Below, in pieces: positions 17,002-25,617 of a stretch of DNA of 64,000 bases. The stretch's first letter is position 1, and every line of letters starts with the position of its first letter. A model generated the notes under the pieces. That model had not been told where the DNA came from. It ran no database searches and saw only the letters and a list, made by a program, of their open reading frames with translations. The stretch lies in NCBI GenBank assembly GCA_016708105.1, contig JADJGJ010000001.1, positions 1,736,001-1,800,000 on the forward strand, written 5' to 3'. This stretch comes from Crocinitomicaceae bacterium (GTDB lineage Bacteria; Bacteroidota; Bacteroidia; Flavobacteriales_D; Crocinitomicaceae). Made by a program: the position numbers and the translations under genes.

Positions 17002-17868
17002 TTAACCAAGATATGCTTTCAGTAATTTGTTGCGCGATGTATGACGCAAACGGCGAATAGCTTTTTCTTTAATCTGACGCACACGTTCACGCGTGAGGTT
17101 GAATTTTGCTCCAATTTCTTCCAGTGTTAAGCCGTGATTCATTCCAATTCCAAAGAATAAACGAATGATTTCACGTTCTTTATCTGTAAGTGTTGAAAGT
17201 GATCGTTCAATTTCTTTTTGCAAAGATTCAGCCATGAGCAGACGGTCAGCTTTAGGGGAATCTGAATTGGCCATTACATCCATTAAAGTACCACCATCTT
17301 CAGAAGTTGAAAGAGGAGCATCCATCGAAACGTGACGACCGGCAACTTTCAAACTTTCTTTAATTTTATCTTCAGGTACTTCAAGTACTTCTGCAAGTTC
17401 TTCTGCACTTGGGGCACGTTCATATTCTTGCTCAAGTTTAGAGAATGCTTTATTGATTTTGTTCAGTGATCCTACCTGGTTTAACGGCAAACGTACAATA
17501 CGAGCCTGCTCAGCCAAAGCTTGCAGAATTGATTGACGAATCCACCATACCGCGTAGGAGATGAATTTAAAACCACGTGTTTCATCAAATTTTTGTGCTG
17601 CTTTAATCAACCCAAGATTTCCTTCATTGATCAAATCGGGTAGGGTTAATCCTTGATTTTGGTATTGTTTTGCTACTGACACCACAAAACGAAGGTTAGC
17701 ACGGGTAAGTTTTTCAAGCGCCTTTTGATCTCCTTGTTTGATTCGTTTTGCCAGTTCTACTTCAATCTCTGCTGTAATCAGTTCTTCTTTTCCAATGTCC
17801 TGAAGGTATTTATCTAATGATTGACTTTCACGATTGGTAATGGATTTGGTGATTTTTAACTGCCTCAT
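17002..17868 (-). CDS. rpoD: RNA polymerase primary sigma factor (RpoD/SigA)
   Basis: The 288 residues match the short primary sigma factors of Bacteroidota. Visible: region 1.2 (SLDKYLQDIGKEELITAEIE), region 2 (RANLRFVVSVAKQYQNQGLTLPDLINEGNLGLIKA, FKFISYAVWWIRQSILQALAEQ), region 3 (LNKINKAFSKLEQEYERAPSAEEL) and region 4 (LTDKEREIIRLFFG ... TLEEIGAKFNLTRERVRQIKEKAIRRLR). There is no acidic region 1.1. The factor directs housekeeping transcription from TTG...TAnnTTTG promoters. Its own gene has a textbook copy of that promoter (17909-17939), so autoregulation is possible. It is transcribed alone, with its own terminator. Confidence 0.97.
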   Translation of the reverse strand: MRQLKITKSITNRESQSLDKYLQDIGKEELITAEIEVELAKRIKQGDQKALEKLTRANLRFVVSVAKQYQNQGLTLPDLINEGNLGLIKAAQKFDETRGFKFISYAVWWIRQSILQALAEQARIVRLPLNQVGSLNKINKAFSKLEQEYERAPSAEELAEVLEVPEDKIKESLKVAGRHVSMDAPLSTSEDGGTLMDVMANSDSPKADRLLMAESLQKEIERSLSTLTDKEREIIRLFFGIGMNHGLTLEEIGAKFNLTRERVRQIKEKAIRRLRHTSRNKLLKAYLG

Positions 17869-17908
17869 GCTGGTGGTTCCCTTTCTTTTTTATTAAACAA
17901 TATGTCCG

Positions 17909-17939
17909 CAAACTTACGCCAATTTCATGCTCATGTCAA
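17909..17939 (-). promoter_or_regulatory. Promoter of rpoD
   Basis: On the minus strand TTG (17937-17939, in TTGACA), 20 bases, then TAAGTTTG (17909-17916): complete match to the Bacteroidota consensus. The -7 box ends 40 bases before the ATG. Confidence 0.75.
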
Positions 17940-18106
17940 GAGCATTTTATCATTTCACCGTAAATAAATCTGCACAACCCGTTATAACTGCATTTTAACA
18001 TAAAAGGTTACGCCTTGATGTGAAATATTTTTTTGCTTATTCTTGAAAACGATCAGTGAAAAAAGAAATTTGAATCACCACGTTAAACTATGTTAACAAC
18101 TGAATG

Positions 18107-19336
18107 CTAGTTTTGTTTTGAAGAAATGCCAGCGTAATCTGCTAAATAACTGAAGTCAGGCATTAAGTTACCATGGAGATCGGTTTCACTTGCGCGTTCA
18201 ATGATGCGATCAGGATCTGGTCCAAACACATGTGGCAGCACCCGGTTTATTAAATCATTCCCGTAATCTACTGATGCATCTTTTGGTAATTCACAAGGCA
18301 AATTATCAATGGCAACCACACCAATTGCTTTGGGGTTCATGAAATCAGTTTCTAACCCGGTTTGTGGGTCGTACCCATAGTGCGGATCAGCAATTGTTGA
18401 TGGTCTTAATGTACTGGCAATAGGCTCAGCAATATCACATGAAATGTCAGAAATTACCGTTGTTTTGCAAGTTGGATCAGCCAAATCTTGTTGCGAGATA
18501 ATTACCGGAGATGATGAACTCCAATAATGACAAGGTATATACATATTGGCTACTTTCAAGTATCGGCTGAATGTTGATACGTGTCCGGCTCCACTTTTAT
18601 GAAATGCAGCAGAATCAAATGGGCTACCATCTTCCTTGGCGTAATAATCTTTTGCGTCAAGTTGGGTATATACTGGTTCTTGAAATGTTTTTGTAAGAAA
18701 ATCTTCGGCGCTTACCTCTTTAATATTGGCGAGCTTGATAATTTCAATGGCTCCTCCACCAACACGACCTGATCCGGTAATCACAATTTTCATGTCCGCA
18801 GGTAGTGCTATTTTTTTCATCTCCAGCTCCATCTCTTTTCGGTCAACACATTGATGAGCAGGTTTTATATTATATAGTTCGTGTTTTTTTCCGTAAGCTA
18901 AAAACGCATTATAACATCCTACAATGCCGGCGTATCTTCCAAAACCAATGATGCGCTGCTTGTTTTTATCTGTCAACGTTTCATAATCAATAAGCTGAAT
19001 TTTATTAGCCAGAACGGCCTGCATCAATTTACGATTATGCGTCTGCTTTTTAAATGTGTGAGAAAAGAAGAAATACTTTTTGTTGGGAATCAAGTATTCA
19101 ATTTTCACTTCTTTCACTCCCATTAAAATATCAGCCTCGGTGGCTCTGTCAACAAGCCTAATTCCATGCGCTGCGTATTCTTCATCTTTGTATGAGCGGA
19201 TATCACTCTTTTCAACAATCACTTCAACTTCAGGCCAACGTTTCATTACCTCAGCACATTGCGCCGGAATTAATGGCACCCTTTTGTCAGGAGGTGTTTT
19301 GGTTTCTTTTAATATGCCCAGAACAATTTTTGCCAT
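18107..19336 (-). CDS. NAD(P)-dependent dehydrogenase, saccharopine/alanine dehydrogenase type
   Basis: 409 residues of the AlaDh/PNT superfamily. The N-terminal catalytic half has the family opening LGILKETKTPPDKRVPLIPA and an acidic pair in VEKSDIRSYKDEEY; the NAD-binding half has ITGSGRVGGGAIEI (about 183-196), followed by a helix and an insertion. HYGYDPQTG and ISDISCDIAEPIAST are conserved motifs of lysine-forming saccharopine dehydrogenase-like proteins. In Bacteroidota these are annotated as saccharopine dehydrogenase-like; whether it acts in lysine metabolism is not shown. A -7 element TATTTTTG lies at 19357-19364 on the minus strand, without a paired TTG. No signal peptide; cytoplasmic. 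Confidence 0.82.
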   Translation of the reverse strand: MAKIVLGILKETKTPPDKRVPLIPAQCAEVMKRWPEVEVIVEKSDIRSYKDEEYAAHGIRLVDRATEADILMGVKEVKIEYLIPNKKYFFFSHTFKKQTHNRKLMQAVLANKIQLIDYETLTDKNKQRIIGFGRYAGIVGCYNAFLAYGKKHELYNIKPAHQCVDRKEMELEMKKIALPADMKIVITGSGRVGGGAIEIIKLANIKEVSAEDFLTKTFQEPVYTQLDAKDYYAKEDGSPFDSAAFHKSGAGHVSTFSRYLKVANMYIPCHYWSSSSPVIISQQDLADPTCKTTVISDISCDIAEPIASTLRPSTIADPHYGYDPQTGLETDFMNPKAIGVVAIDNLPCELPKDASVDYGNDLINRVLPHVFGPDPDRIIERASETDLHGNLMPDFSYLADYAGISSKQN

Positions 19337-19448
19337 GCGTTTTATTGAAGTGGTGCAAAAATAGAAAATTTATCGGGTTTCTCTTCATTCTTATTGAACT
19401 TTAGACTAATTAGAGACGCAAGGATTGCAAAAAAAAAAAAGATCGTCC

Positions 19449-19478
19449 CGTAGGCGCAGGTCGCGACCTGCGCCTACG
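19449..19478. repeat. GC-rich palindromic repeat, copy 1
   Basis: A perfect 30-bp palindrome with the half-site CGTAGGCGCAGGTCG. It is markedly GC-rich against the surrounding AT-rich gap. On the minus strand it is followed by a run of 12 T, so it can act as a terminator for the beta-barrel gene ending at 19517. A second copy lies at 21541-21568. After both copies about 15 loosely similar bases end in GCAACC. Confidence 0.8.
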
Positions 19479-19516
19479 TTGAGGACATGATTTGCAACCC
19501 AAAGATTCCAGTTTTA

Positions 19517-20050
19517 TTATAATCCTAAATTGCGAGGTTGGCAAATCAGTACGTAACCTTTTAAAACGTAGCCGTTCCAGTCAAATCCCGGTCCTTCAGG
19601 GTATTGTTTACCACGTACTGTGCTCTCAGGATGCATTAACACTGAGCCGCCGCCCAATGCAATATGATACCATCGAAACGCTTTATTATAACTGAATACA
19701 AGCATATTGTATCCATGTGAAATACCAAAACGTTGCACATCATCAGGTTTATTTTTGAGATATATTTTGTGATGAATGGCTTCAAACGAAATTCCAAACT
19801 GATCAAACCATTTGGTAAATCTCCAGTCCCAATAATGTGGACTCACGAACGGTTCACTCTCAAATACTGCTTGTTGAATTTTGATGTCTTCAAAGCCTGC
19901 TTGAGTAAAAGTGAGCGGAGTTTTAAAATTGTAGACAGCGCCCAAGTGATATTCAAAACTCCATCTCGGCCTTTGCTCATGAGGAAGATATGAATAACTA
20001 AAAGCCAATAGTGGAGATGTGAAAACAAAAAAAATAATCCACTTTTTCAT
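19517..20050 (-). CDS. Beta-barrel-like exported protein, probably C-terminally truncated
   Basis: 177 residues with a signal peptide (MKKWIIFFVFTSPLLAFSYS). Alternating strands (WSFEYHLGAVYNFKTPL, SFEAIHHKIYLKN, RFGISHGYNMLVFSYN, WYHIALGGGSVLMHPE) suggest a small outer-membrane barrel. From memory, related Bacteroidota proteins run some 40-60 residues longer, with further strands after the YVLKG segment; here the frame ends in YVLICQPRNLGL, close to the palindromic repeat at 19449. I therefore suspect loss of the last strands. TAAATTTG at 20077-20084 (minus strand) matches a -7 element 27 bases before the ATG. Function unknown. Confidence 0.6.
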   Translation of the reverse strand: MKKWIIFFVFTSPLLAFSYSYLPHEQRPRWSFEYHLGAVYNFKTPLTFTQAGFEDIKIQQAVFESEPFVSPHYWDWRFTKWFDQFGISFEAIHHKIYLKNKPDDVQRFGISHGYNMLVFSYNKAFRWYHIALGGGSVLMHPESTVRGKQYPEGPGFDWNGYVLKGYVLICQPRNLGL

Positions 20051-20122
20051 GATGATTGACTTGAAAAATAGTGTCGCAAATTTATATGGAATCTTGCAAT
20101 CTGATTATACATGCAGAGTATA

Positions 20123-21400
20123 TCACGAAGGCATGCTCACGAAATACATTTTCATTTTGCCTTTATTTTTAGCTTCAAGTTCTCCACGGTATTCAAACGA
20201 GAATTCATGTTGTACTTGTTGATATACTGTTTCAGACACATTTATTTTACCCGGCTCTGAAGCGTGTTCCATGCGTGCTGCAACATTCACCGCATCACCC
20301 CACACATCATACGAAAATTTGTGATGCCCTACAACGCCGGCTACTAATGGTCCGCTGTGAATTCCTATCCGCATTTCTAAGTAAGGTAGATTTTCTTTCT
20401 GTTTTTCATGAGCTGTTTGATCAACAAAATCTCTAAACTCAAATGCGGCGCGAATCATATTGGCAGCATGTTGATCATTTTTTTCAGGGATACCACACAC
20501 GCACATGTATGCATCTCCAATGGTTTTGATTTTTTCAATGTGATATTTTTCTACTATTTTGTCAAATCCTTTGAAATAATAATCTATGAGTTTTACTAAT
20601 TCCTCAGGCGAATGTTTTTCTGAAAATTTTGTGAACCCTTTGAAATCAGTAAACATGATAGTTGCACTTTCATGGTGATGAGGCGTTGTTTTATTAAATT
20701 CTTTCAACTCGTATGCAATTTTTTCAGGTAAAATATTCATCAACAAACGGTCAGATTTTTGTTGTTCCATGATGATTTCATAATTCTTTTGCTTGAGAAC
20801 ACGAACACCACGGCGCTTTAAAATAAATCCTCTCATGATAAAAACTGAGGCAAGTATGACAATACCCAGAACAAATAACAGAAGATTTCTTCGGTTTTTT
20901 GACGCTTGAAGTTCCAGCGCTTTTTGATTATTGGCAAGTTCCAAATCTTTAATAGACAACTGGGATTGCAACTGTTCTGTTGTTAGAGAATCAATGGCAC
21001 TTTCTTTTTGTTTTATCTCTGTGTTTTTTTGATTGATGCTGTCATAGCTGGCATTGACTTCTGTCTGCAATCCTGAAACAGAATCTTCTAACATTTTAGT
21101 TTTTTGAGCTGTCTGCTTTTTATATAAAATTGAAAATTCTTTGTAATGGTCCAGTGCCTCTTTGTAATTGACTACATTGTCTTTTAATTCAGCCAGCTCA
21201 AGATGCACGCTCATTTGCACGGCTATATTATTTTCAGCTTTTGCCACATTCAATGCTTCTTCATACTTTTTTATTGCCTTGGTGTCTTTGCCTGAATTTC
21301 TCAATTCCTGCGCTTCATTGAATAATTGTTGGCTTGATTGTGAAAAAGAAAAGCTCACACCGGTGAGCAAAATAAAAATGAACAAACCAATACGGATCAT
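20123..21400 (-). CDS. Membrane-bound class III adenylate cyclase with TPR-like sensor
   Basis: 425 residues: signal peptide (1-20), TPR-like helices (25-95), coiled coil (95-165), one membrane helix (about 172-192) and a C-terminal class III cyclase domain (about 240-415). All catalytic positions are visible: metal-binding Asp252 (MFTDFKG) and Asp296 (KTIGDAY), adenine-specifying Lys292 and Asp365 (SYDVWGD), and transition-state Asn372 and Arg376 (VNVAARME). The Lys/Asp pair predicts ATP as substrate, thus cAMP. The periplasmic TPR-like and coiled-coil region probably senses a partner. It may form its own unit; a GC-rich repeat lies upstream. Confidence 0.92.
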   Translation of the reverse strand: MIRIGLFIFILLTGVSFSFSQSSQQLFNEAQELRNSGKDTKAIKKYEEALNVAKAENNIAVQMSVHLELAELKDNVVNYKEALDHYKEFSILYKKQTAQKTKMLEDSVSGLQTEVNASYDSINQKNTEIKQKESAIDSLTTEQLQSQLSIKDLELANNQKALELQASKNRRNLLLFVLGIVILASVFIMRGFILKRRGVRVLKQKNYEIIMEQQKSDRLLMNILPEKIAYELKEFNKTTPHHHESATIMFTDFKGFTKFSEKHSPEELVKLIDYYFKGFDKIVEKYHIEKIKTIGDAYMCVCGIPEKNDQHAANMIRAAFEFRDFVDQTAHEKQKENLPYLEMRIGIHSGPLVAGVVGHHKFSYDVWGDAVNVAARMEHASEPGKINVSETVYQQVQHEFSFEYRGELEAKNKGKMKMYFVSMPS

Positions 21401-21540
21401 ACAAACAGGGTTAGGGTAGGCATGAATATAGATAGAAATGTCTTTCTCTGCAAGGTTTTGTAAAAATTAAAAGTTAAGTGGTTGATTGAAAAAGTGTTTA
21501 TGAGAACAACTTGCATTAAATCAATTGTGAATTCACTAAG

Positions 21541-21568
21541 GTAGGCGCAGGTCACGACCTGCGCCTAC
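21541..21568. repeat. GC-rich palindromic repeat, copy 2
   Basis: 28 bases identical to copy 1 (19450-19477) except one G to A change that breaks the central symmetry. Half-site GTAGGCGCAGGTC. It lies between the 5' end of the cyclase gene and the 3' end of the next minus-strand gene, in the same kind of position as copy 1. Confidence 0.8.
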
Positions 21569-21683
21569 GTCAGAATGTTACTCGCAACCTGTGTGGTGTA
21601 ATAGTATTCTATTAATTATGCAACGATTAATACTAGAATAAGCAATTCTAAAATCACCTTGCTAAAGAAAATAAGTCTCCCCT

Positions 21684-24170
21684 TTACAACTTTACAAACT
21701 GAACCCCTGAGCAAATTGAATTATTACTTATGGCATGGGCCACGTAGATACCGGGATTTAAACTTTGGAGATCAATATGTACGATGCCATCACTTGCAAG
21801 ATAAACGGATTGCTCAGAAACTATTCTGCCGGCAAGGTCAGAAATTTGAATTGTAATGCTATCACACGCCAGACAATCAATATGTAAATAATCAATGGCT
21901 GGAACCGGAAACAATTTGAAAGAACAATCCTCAGGCTCCGGTGTCTCAAATTCAACCGGAACATAAGAAACCCATGGTCGTGCTTGCTTGATGACCAAGT
22001 TATTTTCTGCATCAATTTTATATTCAATATCCATTGCAAAGCTAGGGTTGCCCTCTGCCCTATATAATACTGCAAATTGATTGTGAATCACAGTGAGGTA
22101 GGAGTGAAGCTGAAATAATTGCGCCGATGTCATCAATAACGAATCAACTGAAAGTAAACCGGAGTATTGAATCACCAAATAATTGTTCGCTGATGCGGTG
22201 TCATGTTTCATCAATAGTTCTTCAGGGTATGCACCTTCTGGATTTGTGATGAGCACATCACTCAATTGAGAATTAATATAGAAGGTTGATGTGGTGTTGT
22301 AAATTGGATCAGCGCTCACACCAACTCCGTTCACGCGCTCGTCTTCAAAATTCAAATGACATAAAATTCCCATGGCTGTATAAAAATGATTCACACGGTA
22401 AAATTCTCGTGCTTCAAACGCCCTTAAATTCCAGAGACTGGCATACACTTCAAGTATGGTTTTTGAAATATGCCCTTCATCAGGCTGATGCGTTTTAGAA
22501 TCATACAAACCTGCACCACTAAAACCCGGCAAATCTTCATTGTTGGTGCTTGACCGGCACCTGATTGCGTAACCCGGTGGAAATTGATTTTGCAGCGCCG
22601 TGAATTGATCATACATCCAACTAGGCATATCAGCTGATCTGATGGCGTCTTGAAATTCCGCCAGTCGTGCAGCACGATAATCTCTGTTTGTCAGAAAATC
22701 TTCATCACTCAATAAGATTTGAATTTGTTCAAAAAATCCATTGTATTTCATGAATTCAAAATAGAAATAAAACGGAATTCCAAATCCATCCGGAACGGTG
22801 CCATCAACAAATCCAAAAGTGTGCATGGTAGCAAGATTTGCAGTTTTTGCGCCATACCCATCATGCATGTGAAAATGAATTTCATCCAGAGAAAGAATGG
22901 CCTGATGCGTTAAGTTAAGTGGAGGAATTTGTTCTGTTGAAGGTCGCATATTTTCATACCAGGCATTGACTTCTTCTATACTTGCCTCCCTGATTTCATA
23001 GGTGCTTTGTCCGGCCTTGAAGTAGATATAGTGATTCAGTAAATTAGCTATGGTATCAATCAACAAGGGATCACGAATAAATGCATTTGGCACATGATCA
23101 TGTATGGCTCTTAAATTAACATGTGACAAGGGAGTTTGTATAAATGAAGATATAATGCCACCAACACGGGGTAAAGAATTTGGTATTGATTCACACAGCA
23201 CGATGTCCTTGGAATCAGGAATTTCTCCGGGCATTAATAACCTGAAATATCCATATCCTTCAGTTTGGTTCAATCCCCAGTAATCAATACCCGCGTAAAC
23301 GTCGGTCTCAAATAATACGGGCACTCTCGAATTTTGAAACAATGAAATATTATTCTGATAATCTGTTTCATTATTTGCCGTAATAAAATACGATAAGTTA
23401 TTCTCAAGAAATGGCATGTTGGCAGCAAGCAATTCATGCGTGCGTTGAATAACTTCAAAATCTTTGGTTTCATTGTTGCTAAAATTAAATGCAAAGCAGC
23501 CCAGTGTTCCGTTATTTGATAATACTGAAGGATTGTATAAGATTTGCCCTTTTTCAACTGATGGGGCCATGTTATCAATGCCCAAATAATTAGCAAAATC
23601 TTCATGCAAGTTATAGGTATTGCTATTGATGAAAAACAATTTAGGTTCATTTGTATAAAAATCAAGAATAATGAATTTAGTGTATTCTACATGATCAAGA
23701 TAAGAAACCCATGGAGTGCCATTTTCTTCAACAGAAACTGAATGATAAGCATCAAACGTATTCAATATAACAGCGCCATGTTCAAGTGGTATTTCAACTG
23801 CTGCGTTCAATGGTGCGCCTGAACTTTGCATTTCAATGACATCATTGATGCCGTCTGTGTCTATGTCAACAGGAGCATTCATGTTGTACTCAAGAATTCG
23901 GTAATATTCCGCGGGATATGCACCCAACGATTCAGAAATCAAGGTGGTTCCATTTTGCCCAAAACAAATTGCCGAATTGACTGAAAAACCGGAGTCAGGA
24001 TGATGCTTCACCTGAAGTAAATAATACTTGTCAATGCTTGAATTTATAAGCAGGTTAACCTTTCCATTCTCGTCAACCGAATAATTTTCAATAGTAACCT
24101 CCTGCGCAAACCCAGCCATTGCAGCCAACATGCAATGAATTGAGAAAAATAAAACACGCGCAGAAATCAT
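21684..24170 (-). CDS. Exported PEP/pyruvate-binding (ATP-grasp) domain protein with T9SS signal
   Basis: 828 residues from ATG 24170. A signal peptide (MISARVLFFSIHCMLAAMAGFA) leads into a beta-rich N-terminal region, then a middle to C-terminal part resembling the N-terminal domain of pyruvate phosphate dikinase/PEP synthase: KTANLATMHTFG..VPDGFGIPFYFY, then YAIRCRSSTNNEDLPGFSGAG, which matches the nucleotide-binding R-S-S-N-E-D-x-x-x-F-A-G pattern, and IEYKIDAENNLVIKQARPW near the end, matching 'DIEWA..g.i.ilQaRP'. A type A sorting domain closes the protein (FKLFPVPAIDYLHIDC). No PEP-utilising His domain is present. A nucleotide-type fold outside the cell is unusual; the substrate is unknown. 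Confidence 0.8.
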   Translation of the reverse strand: MISARVLFFSIHCMLAAMAGFAQEVTIENYSVDENGKVNLLINSSIDKYYLLQVKHHPDSGFSVNSAICFGQNGTTLISESLGAYPAEYYRILEYNMNAPVDIDTDGINDVIEMQSSGAPLNAAVEIPLEHGAVILNTFDAYHSVSVEENGTPWVSYLDHVEYTKFIILDFYTNEPKLFFINSNTYNLHEDFANYLGIDNMAPSVEKGQILYNPSVLSNNGTLGCFAFNFSNNETKDFEVIQRTHELLAANMPFLENNLSYFITANNETDYQNNISLFQNSRVPVLFETDVYAGIDYWGLNQTEGYGYFRLLMPGEIPDSKDIVLCESIPNSLPRVGGIISSFIQTPLSHVNLRAIHDHVPNAFIRDPLLIDTIANLLNHYIYFKAGQSTYEIREASIEEVNAWYENMRPSTEQIPPLNLTHQAILSLDEIHFHMHDGYGAKTANLATMHTFGFVDGTVPDGFGIPFYFYFEFMKYNGFFEQIQILLSDEDFLTNRDYRAARLAEFQDAIRSADMPSWMYDQFTALQNQFPPGYAIRCRSSTNNEDLPGFSGAGLYDSKTHQPDEGHISKTILEVYASLWNLRAFEAREFYRVNHFYTAMGILCHLNFEDERVNGVGVSADPIYNTTSTFYINSQLSDVLITNPEGAYPEELLMKHDTASANNYLVIQYSGLLSVDSLLMTSAQLFQLHSYLTVIHNQFAVLYRAEGNPSFAMDIEYKIDAENNLVIKQARPWVSYVPVEFETPEPEDCSFKLFPVPAIDYLHIDCLACDSITIQISDLAGRIVSEQSVYLASDGIVHIDLQSLNPGIYVAHAISNNSICSGVQFVKL

Positions 24171-24330
24171 GAACAACAGAATACAATTGCTTTAAATTAC
24201 GAAAAATATTGATTTTGCGTTGGTTGGGGAATTTGGGATGAAAGTCTTGAGGTGAAGTGGGGGGTACAAAAATAAAAGCGGACAAAACTAAAAGTGAGAA
24301 TCAGAGCGAGATTGAAGTACAAAAAAAAAA

Positions 24331-24362
24331 GCGAATCGCTGGGGCAATTACGCTTTTTTTTT
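24331..24362 (-). terminator. Terminator of tmRNA
   Basis: On the minus strand GCGTAATTGCCCCAGCGATTCGC forms a short GC hairpin (GCG-AAT with ATT-CGC, one bulge) with an A-run before it and ten T after it. It starts 2 bases after the tmRNA 3' end. Confidence 0.7.
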
Positions 24363-24363
24363 G

Positions 24364-24761
24364 TGGAGCCGGAGGGGATCGAACCCTCGTCCTAACAATG
24401 AGTCTTTGAAGTTTCTACATGCTTATTTCGTGATTCAATTTCAGCTTTGGATCGGGCACAAACACCCTACTCAAAACCTGAGTCGCTTAAATCTTATTTT
24501 ACTGTCGCAACGCAGCAAAACCAGCCCGAAATTTTGATGTCCCGGTTCCTCGCTCAACAGGCGGGAGCAGAGGGGAACAGCTTGTTTGACCTACTATTAT
24601 TCAGCCAAATAAAGGTAATTAGTCTGAGACTGATTACGCAGCAAGCGCGTAAGAATTATTGTTGTCAATTATTCTTGTACACGAACTATTTACGAGGTTT
24701 CATGCGTTTCTCGACATGCTTCTTCAACTACCGCAATTGCAGTCAAATCCAGGTCGGCCCC
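24364..24761 (-). ncRNA. ssrA: tmRNA (ssrA)
   Basis: tmRNA rescues stalled ribosomes by tagging the nascent protein. The 5' end GGGGCCGACCTGGATTTGAC (from 24761) and the 3' end with T-arm GGTTCGATCC and CGGCTCC form a 7-bp acceptor stem with one G-T pair; the discriminator base is at 24364 and CCA is not encoded. The tag reading frame, 24666 down to 24634, gives D-N-N-N-S-Y-A-L-A-A and a TAA stop; the ending YALAA is the usual proteolysis signal in Bacteroidota. The length is 398 nt. A good promoter lies 34 bases upstream. SmpB is not in this window. Confidence 0.96.
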
Positions 24762-24794
24762 AAAGAACGTTACTCTTAAGTATTCAAGAGTGTG

Positions 24795-24825
24795 CAAATG
24801 TACTGTATTTATTCGCTTTTGTCAA
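24795..24825 (-). promoter_or_regulatory. Promoter of tmRNA
   Basis: On the minus strand TTG (24823-24825), 20 bases, TACATTTG (24795-24802): complete consensus. Transcription should start near 24788, leaving a 5' leader of about 27 nt to be removed from the precursor. Confidence 0.75.
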
Positions 24826-25122
24826 TGAAAGTTGTCGCCAATAGTTTGTGTGGTTATTATTTACTTTCCCTGTTTTTGTAATCCTTCGGTATCTCAGTTG
24901 TTATGGCAAGGTTTGGTTCAGTTTTAATCTACCAGCATGGGGAAAACTACACCAGGTTTTCTCTACAAAAGAATATCCCTTGCTTGTCTTTCTATTGACA
25001 ATTTCTAATAAATCTTAGAAATTCAACTATTTACATGTTAAAAACTACTTTTATAGTTGGAAAGAATATCAATTAATTTACTTGACAAAGAAGTATTTTT
25101 GTTTTGCAAAAACTAACCCCAC
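24826..25122. other. Gap without a recognised gene
   Basis: About 300 AT-rich bases. TATTTTTG at 25094-25101 matches a -7 element for the next gene, with a 21-base space to its ATG, but the matching TTG is not found at the usual distance. Nothing else recognised. Confidence 0.4.
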
Positions 25123-25578
25123 ATGAATGTGAAACTTCTTATAACAGGGCTGCTATTGGCATCTGTTACGACGTCTTGTAAAAAAGAAATATACGGATGC
25201 ATGGATGTATCTGCCACCAATTATTCAACCTTAGCGAATACAGATGATGGAAGTTGTTTTTACGACCAACCAAATGCCAAATCAACCATTGTCACTATAA
25301 GTACTTGGACAGAGCAGTCATCGGCCTGGGCTACCACAATTCCGTATGGAGATATTTCAAGTAATGTCATTGATAATGGTGGGGTATTAACCTATATCAA
25401 TACCGGGACAAATATATGGAATCAACTTCCTTTAACTATTTATAATTCTGTTGATTACTCAACAACAATTGAAGTATCAATTACTGTTGGGCAAGTGATT
25501 GTTACATATAAAAACTCTGATGGTAGCTTGCCTGCAAATCCGGGAGAAAAGATATTTAAAATTACGGTAATTGATTAA
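25123..25578 (+). CDS. Lipoprotein with a 'GCMDxxATNY...DDGSC' motif
   Basis: 151 residues with a lipoprotein signal (ITGLLLASVTTSCKKE, Cys about 19). Right after it comes GCMDVSATNYSTLANTDDGS, then Cys: a known short Ca-binding-like repeat (GCTDxxAxNYNPxATxDDGSC) common in surface proteins of marine Bacteroidota. The rest (about 55-150) is a beta-rich domain (STIVTISTWTEQSSAW ... IFKITVID) that I do not recognise. Probably anchored at the outer membrane. It lies 39 bases before another lipoprotein gene on the same strand, so they may form one unit. Confidence 0.7.
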   Translation: MNVKLLITGLLLASVTTSCKKEIYGCMDVSATNYSTLANTDDGSCFYDQPNAKSTIVTISTWTEQSSAWATTIPYGDISSNVIDNGGVLTYINTGTNIWNQLPLTIYNSVDYSTTIEVSITVGQVIVTYKNSDGSLPANPGEKIFKITVID

Positions 25579-25617
25579 TACTGAATCTTTTTTATATTCA
25601 CAAAAAAAAAAAGTACT

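Noticed and set aside
24447..24779. Open frame of 110 codons on the plus strand
   Set aside because: It lies over the tmRNA gene in antisense direction and has no protein-like features.
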